64,000 bases of DNA from Lachnospiraceae bacterium (GTDB lineage: Bacteria; Bacillota; Clostridia; Lachnospirales; Lachnospiraceae), in assembly GCA_026169045.1 (NCBI GenBank), contig JAPFDH010000007.1, positions 1-64,000 of the forward strand. Direction: 5' to 3'. The notes under the pieces are model-generated. The model was not told the origin of the DNA. It saw only the letters and a list, made by a program, of their open reading frames with translations, and searched no databases. Below are positions 35,291 to 44,668 of the stretch, piece after piece. A program made the translations under genes and the position numbers. Numbering within the stretch: the first letter of the stretch is position 1; every line of letters begins with the position of its first letter.

Positions 35291-36277
35291 ATGGATGAAC
35301 GGATTGTAAGACAGCTTCAAAAAACAACAAAAGAAGAGGAAGAGATATTAAGGGGAAAAACGATCCAGAAAGGGCTGTATACCAGCCAGGCAGATTTTAC
35401 GATTGACAGTAAGAAGATGCTGGAGCGGGGAAAATTAATTGATATTCGTCCCCATACCCGTTTTGCGGAGTTTCCAAGGCATAAACATAACTATATTGAA
35501 ATCTTATACATGGTCAGCGGAAAGACGGTGCATATCCTTGATGACCGTGTAAAGGTAGTGCTGGAAGCCGGGGATTTATTGTTTCTGAACCAACACACCT
35601 ATCATAAGGTGTTACCGGCAGGAAAAGATGATGTCGGAATCAATTTTATTGTCTTGCCGGAGTTTTTTGATGTGGCATTTTCCATGGTGGAAGAGGAAAA
35701 TCAGTTAAAAGGATTCCTTGTGGACACCCTTCGAAAAAATAACAGCCGCGGAAATTATCTGCATTTCCGTGTATCCGGGATTCTGCCCATACAGAATCTG
35801 ATTGAAAATATGACATGGTCGATTTTAAATCATGAAAGCAACCGCCATAAGATTAATCAGACCACCATGGGGCTTTTGTTTTTGCAGCTGATGAATTATA
35901 CGGATACGCTGGAAGAACATGATAAAGAGCAGCATGGAAATCGTATTACCATGAATGCGCTGCGTTATATAGAGGAAAATTATAAAGATGCCACGTTGGA
36001 AGAATTGGCAAAAATGGAAAAGAAAAGCATCTATCAGGTCAGCCGTATGATCCGCATGCATACCGGATACACGTTTAAAGAATTGCTGCAGATTAAACGG
36101 ATGAATAAGGCAGAGGAACTGTTGATTCAGACGACGTTATCTGTCTCTGATATTATTGCCGCTGTAGGATATGATAATACCAGTTATTTCTTCCGTATTT
36201 TCCGTGAAAAAAATCAGATGAGTCCGAGAAAATACAGAGAAAAGTTTAATCGGATTAAAGAGGTTCCTCATCCATAA
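35291..36277 (+). CDS. AraC-family regulator with cupin domain
   Basis: A 328-aa regulator. The N-terminal half has a cupin-type sensor (FPRHKHNYIEILYMVSGKTV, then AGDLLFLNQHTYHKV). The C-terminal 100 residues are a double AraC HTH (ATLEELAKMEKKSIYQVSRM, then SVSDIIAAVGYDNTSYFFRI). It likely senses a sugar. It starts 5 bp after the rng stop with only a weak GAGG upstream, so translation may depend on rng. No obvious target adjoins it; the fuculose/rhamnulose operon lies 1.6 kb downstream and is a plausible target by proximity only. Confidence 0.85.
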   Translation: MDERIVRQLQKTTKEEEEILRGKTIQKGLYTSQADFTIDSKKMLERGKLIDIRPHTRFAEFPRHKHNYIEILYMVSGKTVHILDDRVKVVLEAGDLLFLNQHTYHKVLPAGKDDVGINFIVLPEFFDVAFSMVEEENQLKGFLVDTLRKNNSRGNYLHFRVSGILPIQNLIENMTWSILNHESNRHKINQTTMGLLFLQLMNYTDTLEEHDKEQHGNRITMNALRYIEENYKDATLEELAKMEKKSIYQVSRMIRMHTGYTFKELLQIKRMNKAEELLIQTTLSVSDIIAAVGYDNTSYFFRIFREKNQMSPRKYREKFNRIKEVPHP

Positions 36278-36286
36278 CGAAAATTA

Positions 36287-36321
36287 CCCATCCTGTTGGA
36301 AAACAGGATGGGCATTTTTTT
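36287..36321 (+). terminator. Terminator between convergent AraC and PIN genes
   Basis: 11-bp perfect stem (36287-36297 with 36302-36312), GGAA loop and seven Ts. It abuts the stop of the convergent gene at 36320. Confidence 0.9.
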
Positions 36322-37519
36322 AGTTTTCATTCTTTCGCATATTGGTGTATTCACTGCGCAGAGCATTGTATACGGCAATTCCATGTTTTTGACCGAAATA
36401 AGCAGTCATTTTGCGGTAAAAATCCTGTTTGCCGCTGGAATGGATTAAATGGGATGCTGCGACTTGAGCCTGTTTCTCATTACATAAATCTCCGGTCAGT
36501 GTGATTGCTTTCTGCACAGCGGGAGAAGTAAGGGGAAGAAGCAGATCCTTGGACAATTCTCCAAGATTGGATTTGTTTGTTTTCGAGGAGGTCTTTTTCT
36601 TTTTGGTGTCTTTTGGGGTGGCAGCTTCTTCTGTCATAGTATCTTTTTCCGGGCTGGTTTTCTTTTTTGGAGAAGATTTCTGACGTTTTTGGGAAACAGG
36701 TTTTGATTCTTTTTTTGCAGAATTCTGGGAAGTGATGGATTCATTTTCCTCTGTCGGTGCCTCACAGACAGCTGCCTCGTCAGAAAGAACGTGGGATTGG
36801 GAGGAAAGGACAGGAATAGGATCTTCCAAAGCCATAGTTGTCGGAGTTACAGGTTCCACAGTTACAACTTTCGGAACTACAGCTTCCGGAATTACAGGTT
36901 CCACAGTTGCAATTTCCGGAATTACAGCTTCCGGAATTACAGCTTCCGGAATTACAGGTTCCACAGTTACAATTTCCGGAGTTGTAGTTTCCGAAGTCGT
37001 GGTTTCCACAGTTGTAGTTTCCATGGCCGCATTTTCCAAAGTCAGGTCTTCCTGATCCAGGTCTTCCTGATCTAATTCTTCCTGATTTAATTCTTCAATT
37101 ATGGCTGCCTTTTCTGCCTGTGAATAGGAGTCAAAACGCTTCTGCTTACTATAGGCTTCTGAGATGGAGGCACAGCAGAAGACATACCCTTCATATTGGT
37201 AGGTGCGTTTCCAGAAATCAATGACATAGTGAAATCCGTTATCTTTGCTTATAATGTAAAAATAAGGATTTGAGTTTTCGTGAATCAAATATCCCAAATA
37301 AGTAGCCAGCTGAAAATCCAGGGCGTTTTTTCCGCCACGGGCAATTTTATATTTTTGGATAGTAGCATTACTGTTTAAGATCAGATCCATGGCTTCAAAT
37401 GTAAGAGTATCTGCATTATTACTATAGAAAATCACTACGGTATCATTTTCCGAAAGCCAGTTTATTCCTCTCAAACCGTCGGAACGCACATTTTCAAAAT
37501 CAATTAAATAAGTTGCCAA
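36320..37519 (-). CDS. PIN-like domain protein with Pro/Val/Thr repeats
   Basis: A 399-aa protein. Residues 1-130 resemble PIN-like/NYN nuclease folds: YLIDFENVRSDGLRG with an early Asp, SNNADTLTFE, then ALDFQLATYLGYLI and SKDNGFHYVIDFW, which carries a second Asp. About 155-225 is a low-complexity Glu/Thr/Val/Pro region with repeats of TVEPVIPEAVIPE. A Lys/Ser/Thr-rich linker follows. The C-terminal 70 residues form a helical domain (VQKAITLTGDLCNEKQAQVA). It starts at TTG with a weak ribosome site; an in-frame TAA just upstream excludes longer starts. An RNase role is inferred from the fold only. Confidence 0.7.
   Translation of the reverse strand: MATYLIDFENVRSDGLRGINWLSENDTVVIFYSNNADTLTFEAMDLILNSNATIQKYKIARGGKNALDFQLATYLGYLIHENSNPYFYIISKDNGFHYVIDFWKRTYQYEGYVFCCASISEAYSKQKRFDSYSQAEKAAIIEELNQEELDQEDLDQEDLTLENAAMETTTVETTTSETTTPEIVTVEPVIPEAVIPEAVIPEIATVEPVIPEAVVPKVVTVEPVTPTTMALEDPIPVLSSQSHVLSDEAAVCEAPTEENESITSQNSAKKESKPVSQKRQKSSPKKKTSPEKDTMTEEAATPKDTKKKKTSSKTNKSNLGELSKDLLLPLTSPAVQKAITLTGDLCNEKQAQVAASHLIHSSGKQDFYRKMTAYFGQKHGIAVYNALRSEYTNMRKNEN
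36838..37021. repeat. 15-bp tandem repeat tract inside the PIN-like gene
   Basis: Units close to TTCCGGAATTACAGC alternate with TTCCACAGTTACAAT variants over about 180 bp, encoding five-residue units on the minus strand. Two exact adjacent copies occur near 36917-36946. Copy number is likely to vary among strains. Confidence 0.75.
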
Positions 37520-37722
37520 ATTTTATCTCATGCCGGTTTCTGGTGAAAACCGCATGACTCCTCCTTCCGTAATTTCATAGGTGCCCATAGGGCTGTAGAA
37601 CCATATATTTAATTCGTATCTTAGCATATTTCCAAATTAGTGTCAAAGAAAAGTCGTTTTGCAGGCGGATTGGTATGGGAAAGAAAATGCAAATAAGGAC
37701 GCTTTTTTTACAAGTATAGACC

Positions 37723-37751
37723 TTGCTTTTTGATTTCTTATGTACTACAAT
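37723..37751 (+). promoter_or_regulatory. Promoter of the fuculose/rhamnulose kinase operon
   Basis: TTGCTT (37723-37728), 17-bp spacer, TACAAT (37746-37751). Confidence 0.75.
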
Positions 37752-37763
37752 AAATACAAGTAT

Positions 37764-37801
37764 GGTAACAATTCAGCCAGACTTGTGGTTGAATCGTTAC
37801 C
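37764..37801. promoter_or_regulatory. 38-bp operator-like dyad downstream of the promoter
   Basis: Arms 37764-37778 and 37787-37801 are complementary at 13 of 15 positions (GGTAAC...GTTACC outer ends), with an 8-base centre. It starts 12 bp after the -10, so a bound protein could block initiation. On the minus strand the centre reads AACCACAA, also found upstream of both BMC promoters. Confidence 0.65.
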
Positions 37802-37877
37802 AAGTATGCTATCTCAGCAGGCAAATTGCCGACATGGGAAGAAGAGCTTCCCCAATTTAAGTAAAGGAGTTATTGCC

Positions 37878-39281
37878 ATGAAATACTATTTAGCTGTGGA
37901 TATCGGTGCTTCCAGCGGACGCCATATTCTGGCACATATGGAAGACGGTAAAATCGTACTGGAAGAGATGTATCGTTTTGTCAATGGAAATGTAAATAAG
38001 AACGGTCATCTGTGCTGGGAGCTGGATCGTCTGTTTGATGAGATTGTAAATGGATTAAAGGCATGTAAGGATGCAGGAAAAGAACCGGTCAGCATGGGAA
38101 TTGATACATGGGGTGTTGACTTTGTTCTTTTGGATGAAAATGATGCGGTATTGGGAGATACTATCGCATACCGTGACAGCCGTACCGAAGGAGTGGACAA
38201 GCTGGTTTATGATGTGATCTCAGAAGATGAGCTGTATTCCAGAACAGGAATTCAGAAACAGCTGTTTAATACGATTTATCAGCTGTACGCTGTAAAGAAA
38301 GATCACCCGGAATATTTGGAAGCTGCCAGATCTTATCTGATGGTACCGGAATATTTCAATTTCCTTTTAACCGGTGTAAAGATGAATGAATATACCAATG
38401 CGACGACAGGACAGCTTGTGAATGCCAAGACAAAGGATTGGGATTATGAGCTGATGGAAAAGCTTGGTATTCCTACCAGTATCTTTGGACCATTACATAT
38501 GCCAAAAACAGTGGTTGGTAATCTGAAAAAAGAAATCAGAGACCGTGTGGGATTTGATCTGGAGGTTGTTCTTCCGGCTACCCATGATACAGGATCTGCT
38601 GTTCTGGCGGTTCCTGCCAATGACGATGATTTTGTATATCTGAGTTCCGGTACATGGTCCTTAATGGGAATCGAGCGCAAAGAGGCAGATTGTTCCATGA
38701 AGAGTAAGGAATATAACTTTACAAATGAAGGCGGTTATGAGTATCGTTTCCGTTATTTAAAAAATATCATGGGACTTTGGATGCTTCAGAGTGTAAGAAA
38801 AGAGCTGAATCAGGGAGAACATCAGTATGGTTTCCCGGAATTGATTCAGATGGCACAGGAAGCAGACGGTTTCCCATCTATGGTCGATGTCAATGATAAT
38901 TGTTTCCTTGCTCCTGCAAGCATGATTCAGGCAGTAAAGGATTATTGTCAGACCCATGGACAGAAGGTACCGGAGACGACCGGTGAACTTCTGGTAGTTA
39001 TCTATAACAGTCTGGCTAAGAGCTACGCTGACACCATCAAGCAGATTGAGGAAATGACAGGAAGAACATTTTCCAGACTGCATATCGTTGGTGGCGGATG
39101 TCAGGACAATTATCTGAATCAGAAGACAAAGGCATACACAGGAAAAGAAGTATATGCCGGTCCGATTGAGGGTACAGCCCTGGGAAATCTGATGGTTCAG
39201 ATGTTAAAGGATGGAACATTCCAGTCACTGGAAGAGGCCAGAACATGTGTGGCACATTCCTTTGATGTGAAGGCAGTCTGA
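37878..39281 (+). CDS. FGGY-family rhamnulokinase/fuculokinase
   Basis: A 467-aa sugar kinase that makes L-rhamnulose or L-fuculose 1-phosphate. It starts MKYYLAVDIGASSGRHILA, the RhaB-like ATP-binding opening, and has MGIDTWGVDFVLLD, ATHDTGSAV, YLSSGTWSLMG and VGGGCQDNYLNQ. The ATG at 37878 has AAAGGAG upstream; 46 upstream open codons cross the operator dyad and are rejected. It is in an operon with the isomerase 35 bp downstream. RhaB-like sequence with a fucose-isomerase-like partner suggests fucose use, possibly with rhamnose. The product is the substrate of the aldolase at 58858. Confidence 0.85.
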   Translation: MKYYLAVDIGASSGRHILAHMEDGKIVLEEMYRFVNGNVNKNGHLCWELDRLFDEIVNGLKACKDAGKEPVSMGIDTWGVDFVLLDENDAVLGDTIAYRDSRTEGVDKLVYDVISEDELYSRTGIQKQLFNTIYQLYAVKKDHPEYLEAARSYLMVPEYFNFLLTGVKMNEYTNATTGQLVNAKTKDWDYELMEKLGIPTSIFGPLHMPKTVVGNLKKEIRDRVGFDLEVVLPATHDTGSAVLAVPANDDDFVYLSSGTWSLMGIERKEADCSMKSKEYNFTNEGGYEYRFRYLKNIMGLWMLQSVRKELNQGEHQYGFPELIQMAQEADGFPSMVDVNDNCFLAPASMIQAVKDYCQTHGQKVPETTGELLVVIYNSLAKSYADTIKQIEEMTGRTFSRLHIVGGGCQDNYLNQKTKAYTGKEVYAGPIEGTALGNLMVQMLKDGTFQSLEEARTCVAHSFDVKAV

Positions 39282-39316
39282 TAAAGAAATATAATGAAGC
39301 AATAGGAGGATTTAAA

Positions 39317-40735
39317 ATGTTAGTTGAAACAAAGGCAAAAGTTGGTGTATTTTCCATAGCTTTGGGAGCATACCTGCCACAGTTCCCATCTCTGGTTCCG
39401 GAATTTGAAGCACAGTATGAGGCTTTCAAAAAAACACTTCCGGAGACAGTTGAAATCATAGATGGTGGTATGGTGACAACAAAAGAACAGTCTCAGGCAG
39501 CTGGTGATCTGTTCCGCGCAGCAGATGTTGATCTGGTATTCTTACAGTTATTAACCTATGCGACATCATACAACATGCTTCCGGCAGTAAAAGATCTGGA
39601 CGTTCCTGTAGTTCTGGTGAATATCCAGAAGCTGAAGGCACTGGACTATGATCATACAGATATCGCATCCTGGTTAGGTGAAGGTTATGCATGTGGTGCC
39701 GTAGGAGAAATGGTAGCTGACCTGGAAAGATACGGAAAGAGACATGCAGTTATCACAGGCGTAGTAGAAGGCGGAGATCCGGCTGTTCAGACAGAGATTG
39801 AAGATTGGTGCCGTGCTGCTCAGGTAAGAAGAAGATTCCGTGATACCAACATTGCTCAGGTTGGAAGACCATATCCTGGTATGATGGATTTATATATTGA
39901 TGAATCCAATCTGTATAGAAGAATGCATCTGTATACCAAGCAGTTTGATTGGGAAAAGATGTGGGCGATTGCCGATAATATCACAGATGAAGAAAAGATC
40001 CGTGCAAAAGCACAGGATATTCTTGATACATTTGAAATCGAAGGCGGCGGAACCATTGAAAAAGTATGGGAAATGGCAAAATATGTCGTTGCTTTTGAAC
40101 AGTGGGTTAAGGATGAAAAGCTGGGCCTGATCGCATCTCATTATGACGGATTTGCACAGGGCAAGGCCGGTGTTCTGGATAGTATGTTGATTCCGGCATT
40201 TTCCATGCTGATTAAGCAGGGAACTGCTTGTGCAGTAGAAGGTGATATGAAGGTTGCCATGGCAATGAGTATCCTGAAGACAATTTCCGGAACCGGTCAG
40301 CTGGCTGAAATGTATTCCATTGATTTTAACGATGATATCGCTATTATTGGACATAGCGGTTCCGGTGATGCAGATATTTCCGCTAAGAAACCTACTATGA
40401 AGATCGTAGAAGTATTCCACGGTAAGACAGGTGGCGGTTATCTGACACAGTTCTATCCGCATTTGGGACCGGTTACATATCTTGCTATCACACAGGATGG
40501 TGACGGACACTTTAAGTTTATCGTAGCAGAAGGTGTAAACGAAGAAGGAAAGATCCTTTCCTTTGGTGATACCAACATGAGAACACGCTTTACATGCGGA
40601 GCAAGAGAATTTGTAAATAAGTGGAGTGAATGTGGTCCTACTCATCATTTCGCTGCTGCTACAGGCAGACATATTGATACGATTCTGAAGGTAGCAAAGA
40701 TCTTCAATGTACCGGTTGATATCGTAACAAGATAA
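39317..40735 (+). CDS. L-fucose/L-arabinose isomerase family protein
   Basis: A 472-aa ketol isomerase of the FucI/AraA superfamily: N-terminal VGVFSIALGAYLPQFPSL, middle EGGDPAVQTEIEDWC, metal-site region AVEGDMKVAMAMSILKTISG (Glu/Asp), and C-terminal CGPTHHFAAATGRH with His ligands. It is shorter than E. coli FucI (about 590 aa) and unlike RhaA. Predicted to convert L-fucose to L-fuculose, or a similar 6-deoxy sugar. It follows the kinase with GGAGG upstream and is closed by a strong terminator. Codons are strongly biased, as in the BMC genes. Confidence 0.8.
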   Translation: MLVETKAKVGVFSIALGAYLPQFPSLVPEFEAQYEAFKKTLPETVEIIDGGMVTTKEQSQAAGDLFRAADVDLVFLQLLTYATSYNMLPAVKDLDVPVVLVNIQKLKALDYDHTDIASWLGEGYACGAVGEMVADLERYGKRHAVITGVVEGGDPAVQTEIEDWCRAAQVRRRFRDTNIAQVGRPYPGMMDLYIDESNLYRRMHLYTKQFDWEKMWAIADNITDEEKIRAKAQDILDTFEIEGGGTIEKVWEMAKYVVAFEQWVKDEKLGLIASHYDGFAQGKAGVLDSMLIPAFSMLIKQGTACAVEGDMKVAMAMSILKTISGTGQLAEMYSIDFNDDIAIIGHSGSGDADISAKKPTMKIVEVFHGKTGGGYLTQFYPHLGPVTYLAITQDGDGHFKFIVAEGVNEEGKILSFGDTNMRTRFTCGAREFVNKWSECGPTHHFAAATGRHIDTILKVAKIFNVPVDIVTR

Positions 40736-40783
40736 ATTCTTTGAAATGAAGAGATAAAATAATAGGCGTATAAAACGCAAAAG

Positions 40784-40818
40784 AGGTGAATGCATTGGAA
40801 GATGCATTCACCTTATTT
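40784..40818 (+). terminator. Terminator of the kinase-isomerase operon
   Basis: 12-bp perfect stem (40784-40795 with 40802-40813) followed by TATTTT. Confidence 0.85.
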
Positions 40819-40845
40819 TGCACACAGGCAACGAAAGGATAAATT

Positions 40846-42222
40846 GTGAAAGATAGAAATAAAGAAGAACTATTTGAACATTATCCCATCCCTAAGGCGG
40901 TGGCGACATTGGCAATCCCTACTGTTTTGAGTTCTCTGGTTATGGTCCTTTATAATCTGGCAGATACTTATTTTGTAGGGATGATAAATAATCCGGTACA
41001 AAATGCTGCGGTAGCTTTGGCAGCTCCGGTACTTCTGGCATTTAATGCAGTTAATAATTTATTTGGGGTAGGGAGCTCCAGTATGATGAGCAGGGCTCTG
41101 GGGAGAAAAGAGTATCAGGTGGTATCGCAAAGTTCCGCGTTTGGTTTTTACAGTGCTGTCTTTTTTGGGGCACTGTTAGCCATAGTTTGTACCGTTTTTC
41201 GTGAACCTTTGCTGATGATTCTGGGGGCAGATGAACAGACAGCTCAGGCAACTTCCGAATACATGTTCTGGACGGTAACCTGTGGTGCCGTACCGGCAAT
41301 TTTAAATGTGGTTATGGCATATATGGTACGTTCGGAAGGGGCAGCCTTGCATGCAAGTATCGGTACTATGAGCGGATGTTTTCTGAATATGATTTTAGAT
41401 CCGATCTTTATTCTTCCATGGGGATTTAATATGGGAGCAGAGGGGGCCGGCCTGGCTACCTTTATTTCCAATTGTGTCGCTTGTATCTACTTCTTTATCC
41501 TTCTGTTTGTAAAGAGGGGAAATACCTTTGTTTGTATTTCACCAAAGAAATTTACACTGAATAAACAGATTGTTGTCGGCGTTTGTGCAGTAGGTATTCC
41601 GGCATCCATTCAAAACCTGCTGAATGTGACAGGATCGACGATTCTGAATAATTTTACTTCCGCTTTTGGCGCAGATGCAGTGGCAGCCATGGGAATCAGC
41701 CAAAAGGTCTATATGGTGCCGATGCAGATTAGTATGGGGTTATCTCAGGGAATTATGCCTTTGCTCAGTTATACATATGCCAGTGGAAACATTAAGCGTA
41801 TGAAACATACATTAAAGTTTGCGATGAAAGTTGCATTGACGTTTATTGTGGCCATTGCAGTTTGTTTCTTTGTGGGATCAGGATTCATAACCAGTTTATT
41901 TATGGATAACGAGGTGATCATCGGATATGGTTCCCGCCTGCTTCGGGGATTTTCCATTGCACTTCCGTTCTTATGTCTGGATTTTATTGCCGTAGGTGTA
42001 TTTCAGTCGGTGGGCATGGGAAGAGAGGCACTTATTTTTGCTATTTTACGTAAAATTGTATTTGAAATTCCCTGCCTGTTCCTTATGAATGCATTTTTCC
42101 CGTTATATGGGCTTCCTTACGCACAGGTAATTGCGGAGATCGTTCTGGGAGTAACCGGTATGATCGTATTGAAGCGGTTCTTTAGAAAGACGGAAAAACG
42201 GTTTGGAAGTACAAAAGAATAA
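40846..42222 (+). CDS. MATE-family multidrug efflux transporter
   Basis: A 458-aa protein with twelve membrane segments in two related halves. Typical MATE stretches are LYNLADTYFVGMI and GVGSSSMMSRALGR near the N-terminus and VFQSVGMGREALIFA near the C-terminus. It should exchange Na+ or H+ for cationic compounds. GTG start with GAAAGGA upstream. It lies 27 bp after the terminator of the preceding operon with no clear promoter of its own, so read-through may express it. Confidence 0.9.
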   Translation: MKDRNKEELFEHYPIPKAVATLAIPTVLSSLVMVLYNLADTYFVGMINNPVQNAAVALAAPVLLAFNAVNNLFGVGSSSMMSRALGRKEYQVVSQSSAFGFYSAVFFGALLAIVCTVFREPLLMILGADEQTAQATSEYMFWTVTCGAVPAILNVVMAYMVRSEGAALHASIGTMSGCFLNMILDPIFILPWGFNMGAEGAGLATFISNCVACIYFFILLFVKRGNTFVCISPKKFTLNKQIVVGVCAVGIPASIQNLLNVTGSTILNNFTSAFGADAVAAMGISQKVYMVPMQISMGLSQGIMPLLSYTYASGNIKRMKHTLKFAMKVALTFIVAIAVCFFVGSGFITSLFMDNEVIIGYGSRLLRGFSIALPFLCLDFIAVGVFQSVGMGREALIFAILRKIVFEIPCLFLMNAFFPLYGLPYAQVIAEIVLGVTGMIVLKRFFRKTEKRFGSTKE

Positions 42223-42241
42223 AAGAGAATGTTGTTAATAG

Positions 42242-42299
42242 AAAAGCTCGTTCTTTGCTGGTACATAGAGTGAATGAATCAGAAAGGAACGGGCTTTTT
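42242..42299 (+). terminator. Terminator after the MATE gene
   Basis: Imperfect stem: 42242-42254 pairs with the segment ending at 42299, with wobble pairs. The loop is long and a T run is present. Confidence 0.65.
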
Positions 42300-42364
42300 C
42301 GATTGTAACAGTTCATCTCATAGGACTGACTGGTCAAAAAATTATGTAATCCCCTTATTTATCG

Positions 42365-42400
42365 TTTACAAACGTGGGGAAATATGTTATATATAACATA
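42365..42400 (+). promoter_or_regulatory. Promoter with overlapping palindromic operator before the ArsR/gal genes
   Basis: TTTACA (42365-42370), 17-bp spacer, TATATA (42388-42393). A perfect 18-bp palindrome covers 42383-42400 and the -10. A related half site (TATAACATAA) lies at 42411-42420. This fits repression by the ArsR-type regulator encoded next. Confidence 0.75.
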
Positions 42401-42445
42401 ATAGTTGATTTATAACATAATATCTGATATAAAGGAGGGGAGGCA

Positions 42446-43363
42446 TTGGGAAAAAGAAAGGAGTTTGATCTGGATGATGAACGGTTGAGCTGTTTGGGAA
42501 GAGCGTTGTCTTCTCCTGTTCGGATTCAGATGCTTCGGCTTTTAACCAGGCAGGAATTAAATGTCAATGAAATCTCTGAGTTGCTTTCCATTCCCCAATC
42601 TTCGGCAGCGGCAAATGTGAAGCTATTGGAAGAAGCAGGACTTGTTTCGTGTCAGTTGCAGACGGCGACCAGGGGACAGATGAAAGTCTGCCGGATTGAT
42701 CCTCAGGAAATTACTGTGTTGATGAAAACGGTTTCAGATGCTGAAAAAACAGAGTATATTTCCATGCCGATCGGTCATTTTGTGGACTATCAGGTAGTGC
42801 CTACGTGTGGCATTGTCACTGAGAAAGGGAGAATAGGAGAGGAAGATGAGCCGCGGTGTTTCTTTGATCCGGAACGTGTGAAAGCACAATTGATTTGGCT
42901 GGGAGCCGGATATCTGGAATATCGATTTCCCAATCAGTTTTTGGAAAAGGGAGATGTGAGGGAAGTAGAGTTGTCAGCGGAAGTGTGTTCGGAGGATCAT
43001 GATTATAATATGGATTATCCTTCGGATATTACGCTGTGGATCAATGGAATCGAAGCAGCTACATGGACCTGTCCGTCTGATTTTGGCGGGCGGCGCGGAA
43101 CGTTTAATCCCGATTGGTGGCCGGATAAAAATACCCAATATGGTGTCTTAAAAAAATGGCAAATCCGGAAAAACGGTACGTTTTTAGACGGGAAAATGAT
43201 TTGTGGCAGAAGTCTGGAAGAGTATGGGTTGGCAAGAGATCCATATATTACCATTCGTATCGGGGTCAGAGAAGATGCAAAACATCCCGGTGGCCTGAAT
43301 CTTTTCGGAGAGGGGTTTGGAGATTACAAACAGAATATTGTATTGAAAGTAACATATGAATGA
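42446..43363 (+). CDS. ArsR-type HTH regulator with C-terminal ligand domain
   Basis: A 305-aa regulator with TTG start and AAAGGAGGGG upstream. Residues 10-90 are a winged HTH (LGRALSSPVRIQMLRLLTRQ, then NVNEISELLSIPQSSAAANV). Residues 110-305 form a beta-rich domain with many Trp and Gly (ITLWINGIEAATWTCPSDFGG, then FNPDWWPDKNTQYG), suggestive of carbohydrate binding. No ArsR metal-Cys motif is present. It lies 60 bp upstream of galK and its promoter carries a palindrome, so it probably controls galactose use and itself. The ligand is unknown. Confidence 0.78.
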   Translation: MGKRKEFDLDDERLSCLGRALSSPVRIQMLRLLTRQELNVNEISELLSIPQSSAAANVKLLEEAGLVSCQLQTATRGQMKVCRIDPQEITVLMKTVSDAEKTEYISMPIGHFVDYQVVPTCGIVTEKGRIGEEDEPRCFFDPERVKAQLIWLGAGYLEYRFPNQFLEKGDVREVELSAEVCSEDHDYNMDYPSDITLWINGIEAATWTCPSDFGGRRGTFNPDWWPDKNTQYGVLKKWQIRKNGTFLDGKMICGRSLEEYGLARDPYITIRIGVREDAKHPGGLNLFGEGFGDYKQNIVLKVTYE

Positions 43364-43423
43364 GAAGGTAGGATGGTTTGTCCGATTGGATAAAATCATT
43401 TGCAGAATGGGAAAGGAGAAAAC

Positions 43424-44590
43424 ATGAGGGAAAGATTATTTAAGAAATTTGAGGAAGTTTTTGGAGACAGCGAGGGAGCCGTTTTATATTTTGCACCGGG
43501 CCGTGTCAATTTAATCGGAGAACATACCGATTATAACGGGGGACATGTTTTTCCCTGTGCACTGAACATCGGAACCTATGCCGTAGCCAGAAAAAATAAC
43601 CAGAATCAAATGAATTTATTTTCCATGAATTTTGAATCTATGGGTGTGGTGTCTGTCCCGGCATCGGATTTTGTATATCGAAAAGAAGATGATTGGTGTA
43701 ATTATCCAAAGGGTGTTATGTGGGCATTCACAGAAGAAGGATTTCCGGTGAAAAGCGGATTGGATATTTTGTATTTCGGAAATATTCCCAACGGATCCGG
43801 CTTATCTTCTTCCGCTTCCATTGAAGTGGTTACAGGGGTGATATTAAAAGATCTCTTCTCACACGATGTGGATATGATTAAAATCAGTTTGATCGCACAG
43901 AAGGCAGAAAATCAGTTTAATGGTGTCAACTGCGGAATCATGGATCAGTTTGCCATTGCCATGGGTAAGAAAGATCATGCGATTTTCCTGGATACAGCGG
44001 ATCTCTCCTATACATATGCGCCGATTCATCTGGAAAATGCCAAGATTGTCATTGCCTGCAGCAATAAGAAAAGAGGATTGGCAGATTCTAAGTATAATGA
44101 AAGAAGAAGTCAGTGTGAGACTGCGCTTGCCCAGATACAGAAAGTAAAGAATATCAGAAACCTGGGTGAACTGACAGAGGAAGAATTTGAAGAAGTGAAA
44201 GATGCTATCAGTGATCCGGTTAATGTAAAGCGCGCAAAGCATGCAGTATATGAAAATCAGAGGACAATCCGTGCCGTGGAAGCCCTTCAGTCAGGAGATA
44301 TCGCCCTGTTTGGAAAATTAATGAATGAATCCCATGTTTCTTTGCGGGATGATTATGAAGTGACAGGGAAAGAACTGGATACGTTAGTGGAAGCAGCATG
44401 GGAACAGACAGGAGTCATTGGTTCCCGTATGACAGGAGCCGGATTTGGCGGATGTACGGTAAGCATTGTGGAAAATGAACACATTGATGCGTTTATTGAG
44501 CAGGTTGGAAAGAAATATCTGGATACCATTGGTTATGCCGCTGATTTTTATGTGGTAGAAATCGGAGACGGGGCGCATAAGGTAAAATAA
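43424..44590 (+). CDS. galK: Galactokinase
   Basis: A 388-aa GHMP kinase that phosphorylates galactose at C1 in the Leloir pathway. It carries the galactokinase signature GRVNLIGEHTDYNGG, the phosphate loop SGLSSSASIEV, catalytic GIMDQFAIAMG, and C-terminal MTGAGFGGC. The ATG at 43424 has AAAGGAG upstream; eight earlier open codons are rejected. galT follows at 44669. This canonical enzyme contrasts with the divergent HTH-fused GHMP kinase at 547. Confidence 0.95.
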   Translation: MRERLFKKFEEVFGDSEGAVLYFAPGRVNLIGEHTDYNGGHVFPCALNIGTYAVARKNNQNQMNLFSMNFESMGVVSVPASDFVYRKEDDWCNYPKGVMWAFTEEGFPVKSGLDILYFGNIPNGSGLSSSASIEVVTGVILKDLFSHDVDMIKISLIAQKAENQFNGVNCGIMDQFAIAMGKKDHAIFLDTADLSYTYAPIHLENAKIVIACSNKKRGLADSKYNERRSQCETALAQIQKVKNIRNLGELTEEEFEEVKDAISDPVNVKRAKHAVYENQRTIRAVEALQSGDIALFGKLMNESHVSLRDDYEVTGKELDTLVEAAWEQTGVIGSRMTGAGFGGCTVSIVENEHIDAFIEQVGKKYLDTIGYAADFYVVEIGDGAHKVK

Positions 44591-44668
44591 AAACGGGGAA
44601 TAAAGAGCAAAAAACTTGAGTGGGAATTGGGATGACGAAATGGTTAGTAAGCAGTGAGGAGTGAAACT

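Noticed and set aside
36791-37075. Plus-strand repetitive protein rich in Asn, Phe, Arg, Tyr
   Set aside because: It is the antisense reading of the 15-bp repeat in the minus-strand PIN-like gene.
37740-37877. 46-residue N-terminal extension of the sugar kinase
   Set aside because: It begins at the -10 region and crosses the operator dyad; AAAGGAG and the conserved start MKYYLAVDIG fix 37878.
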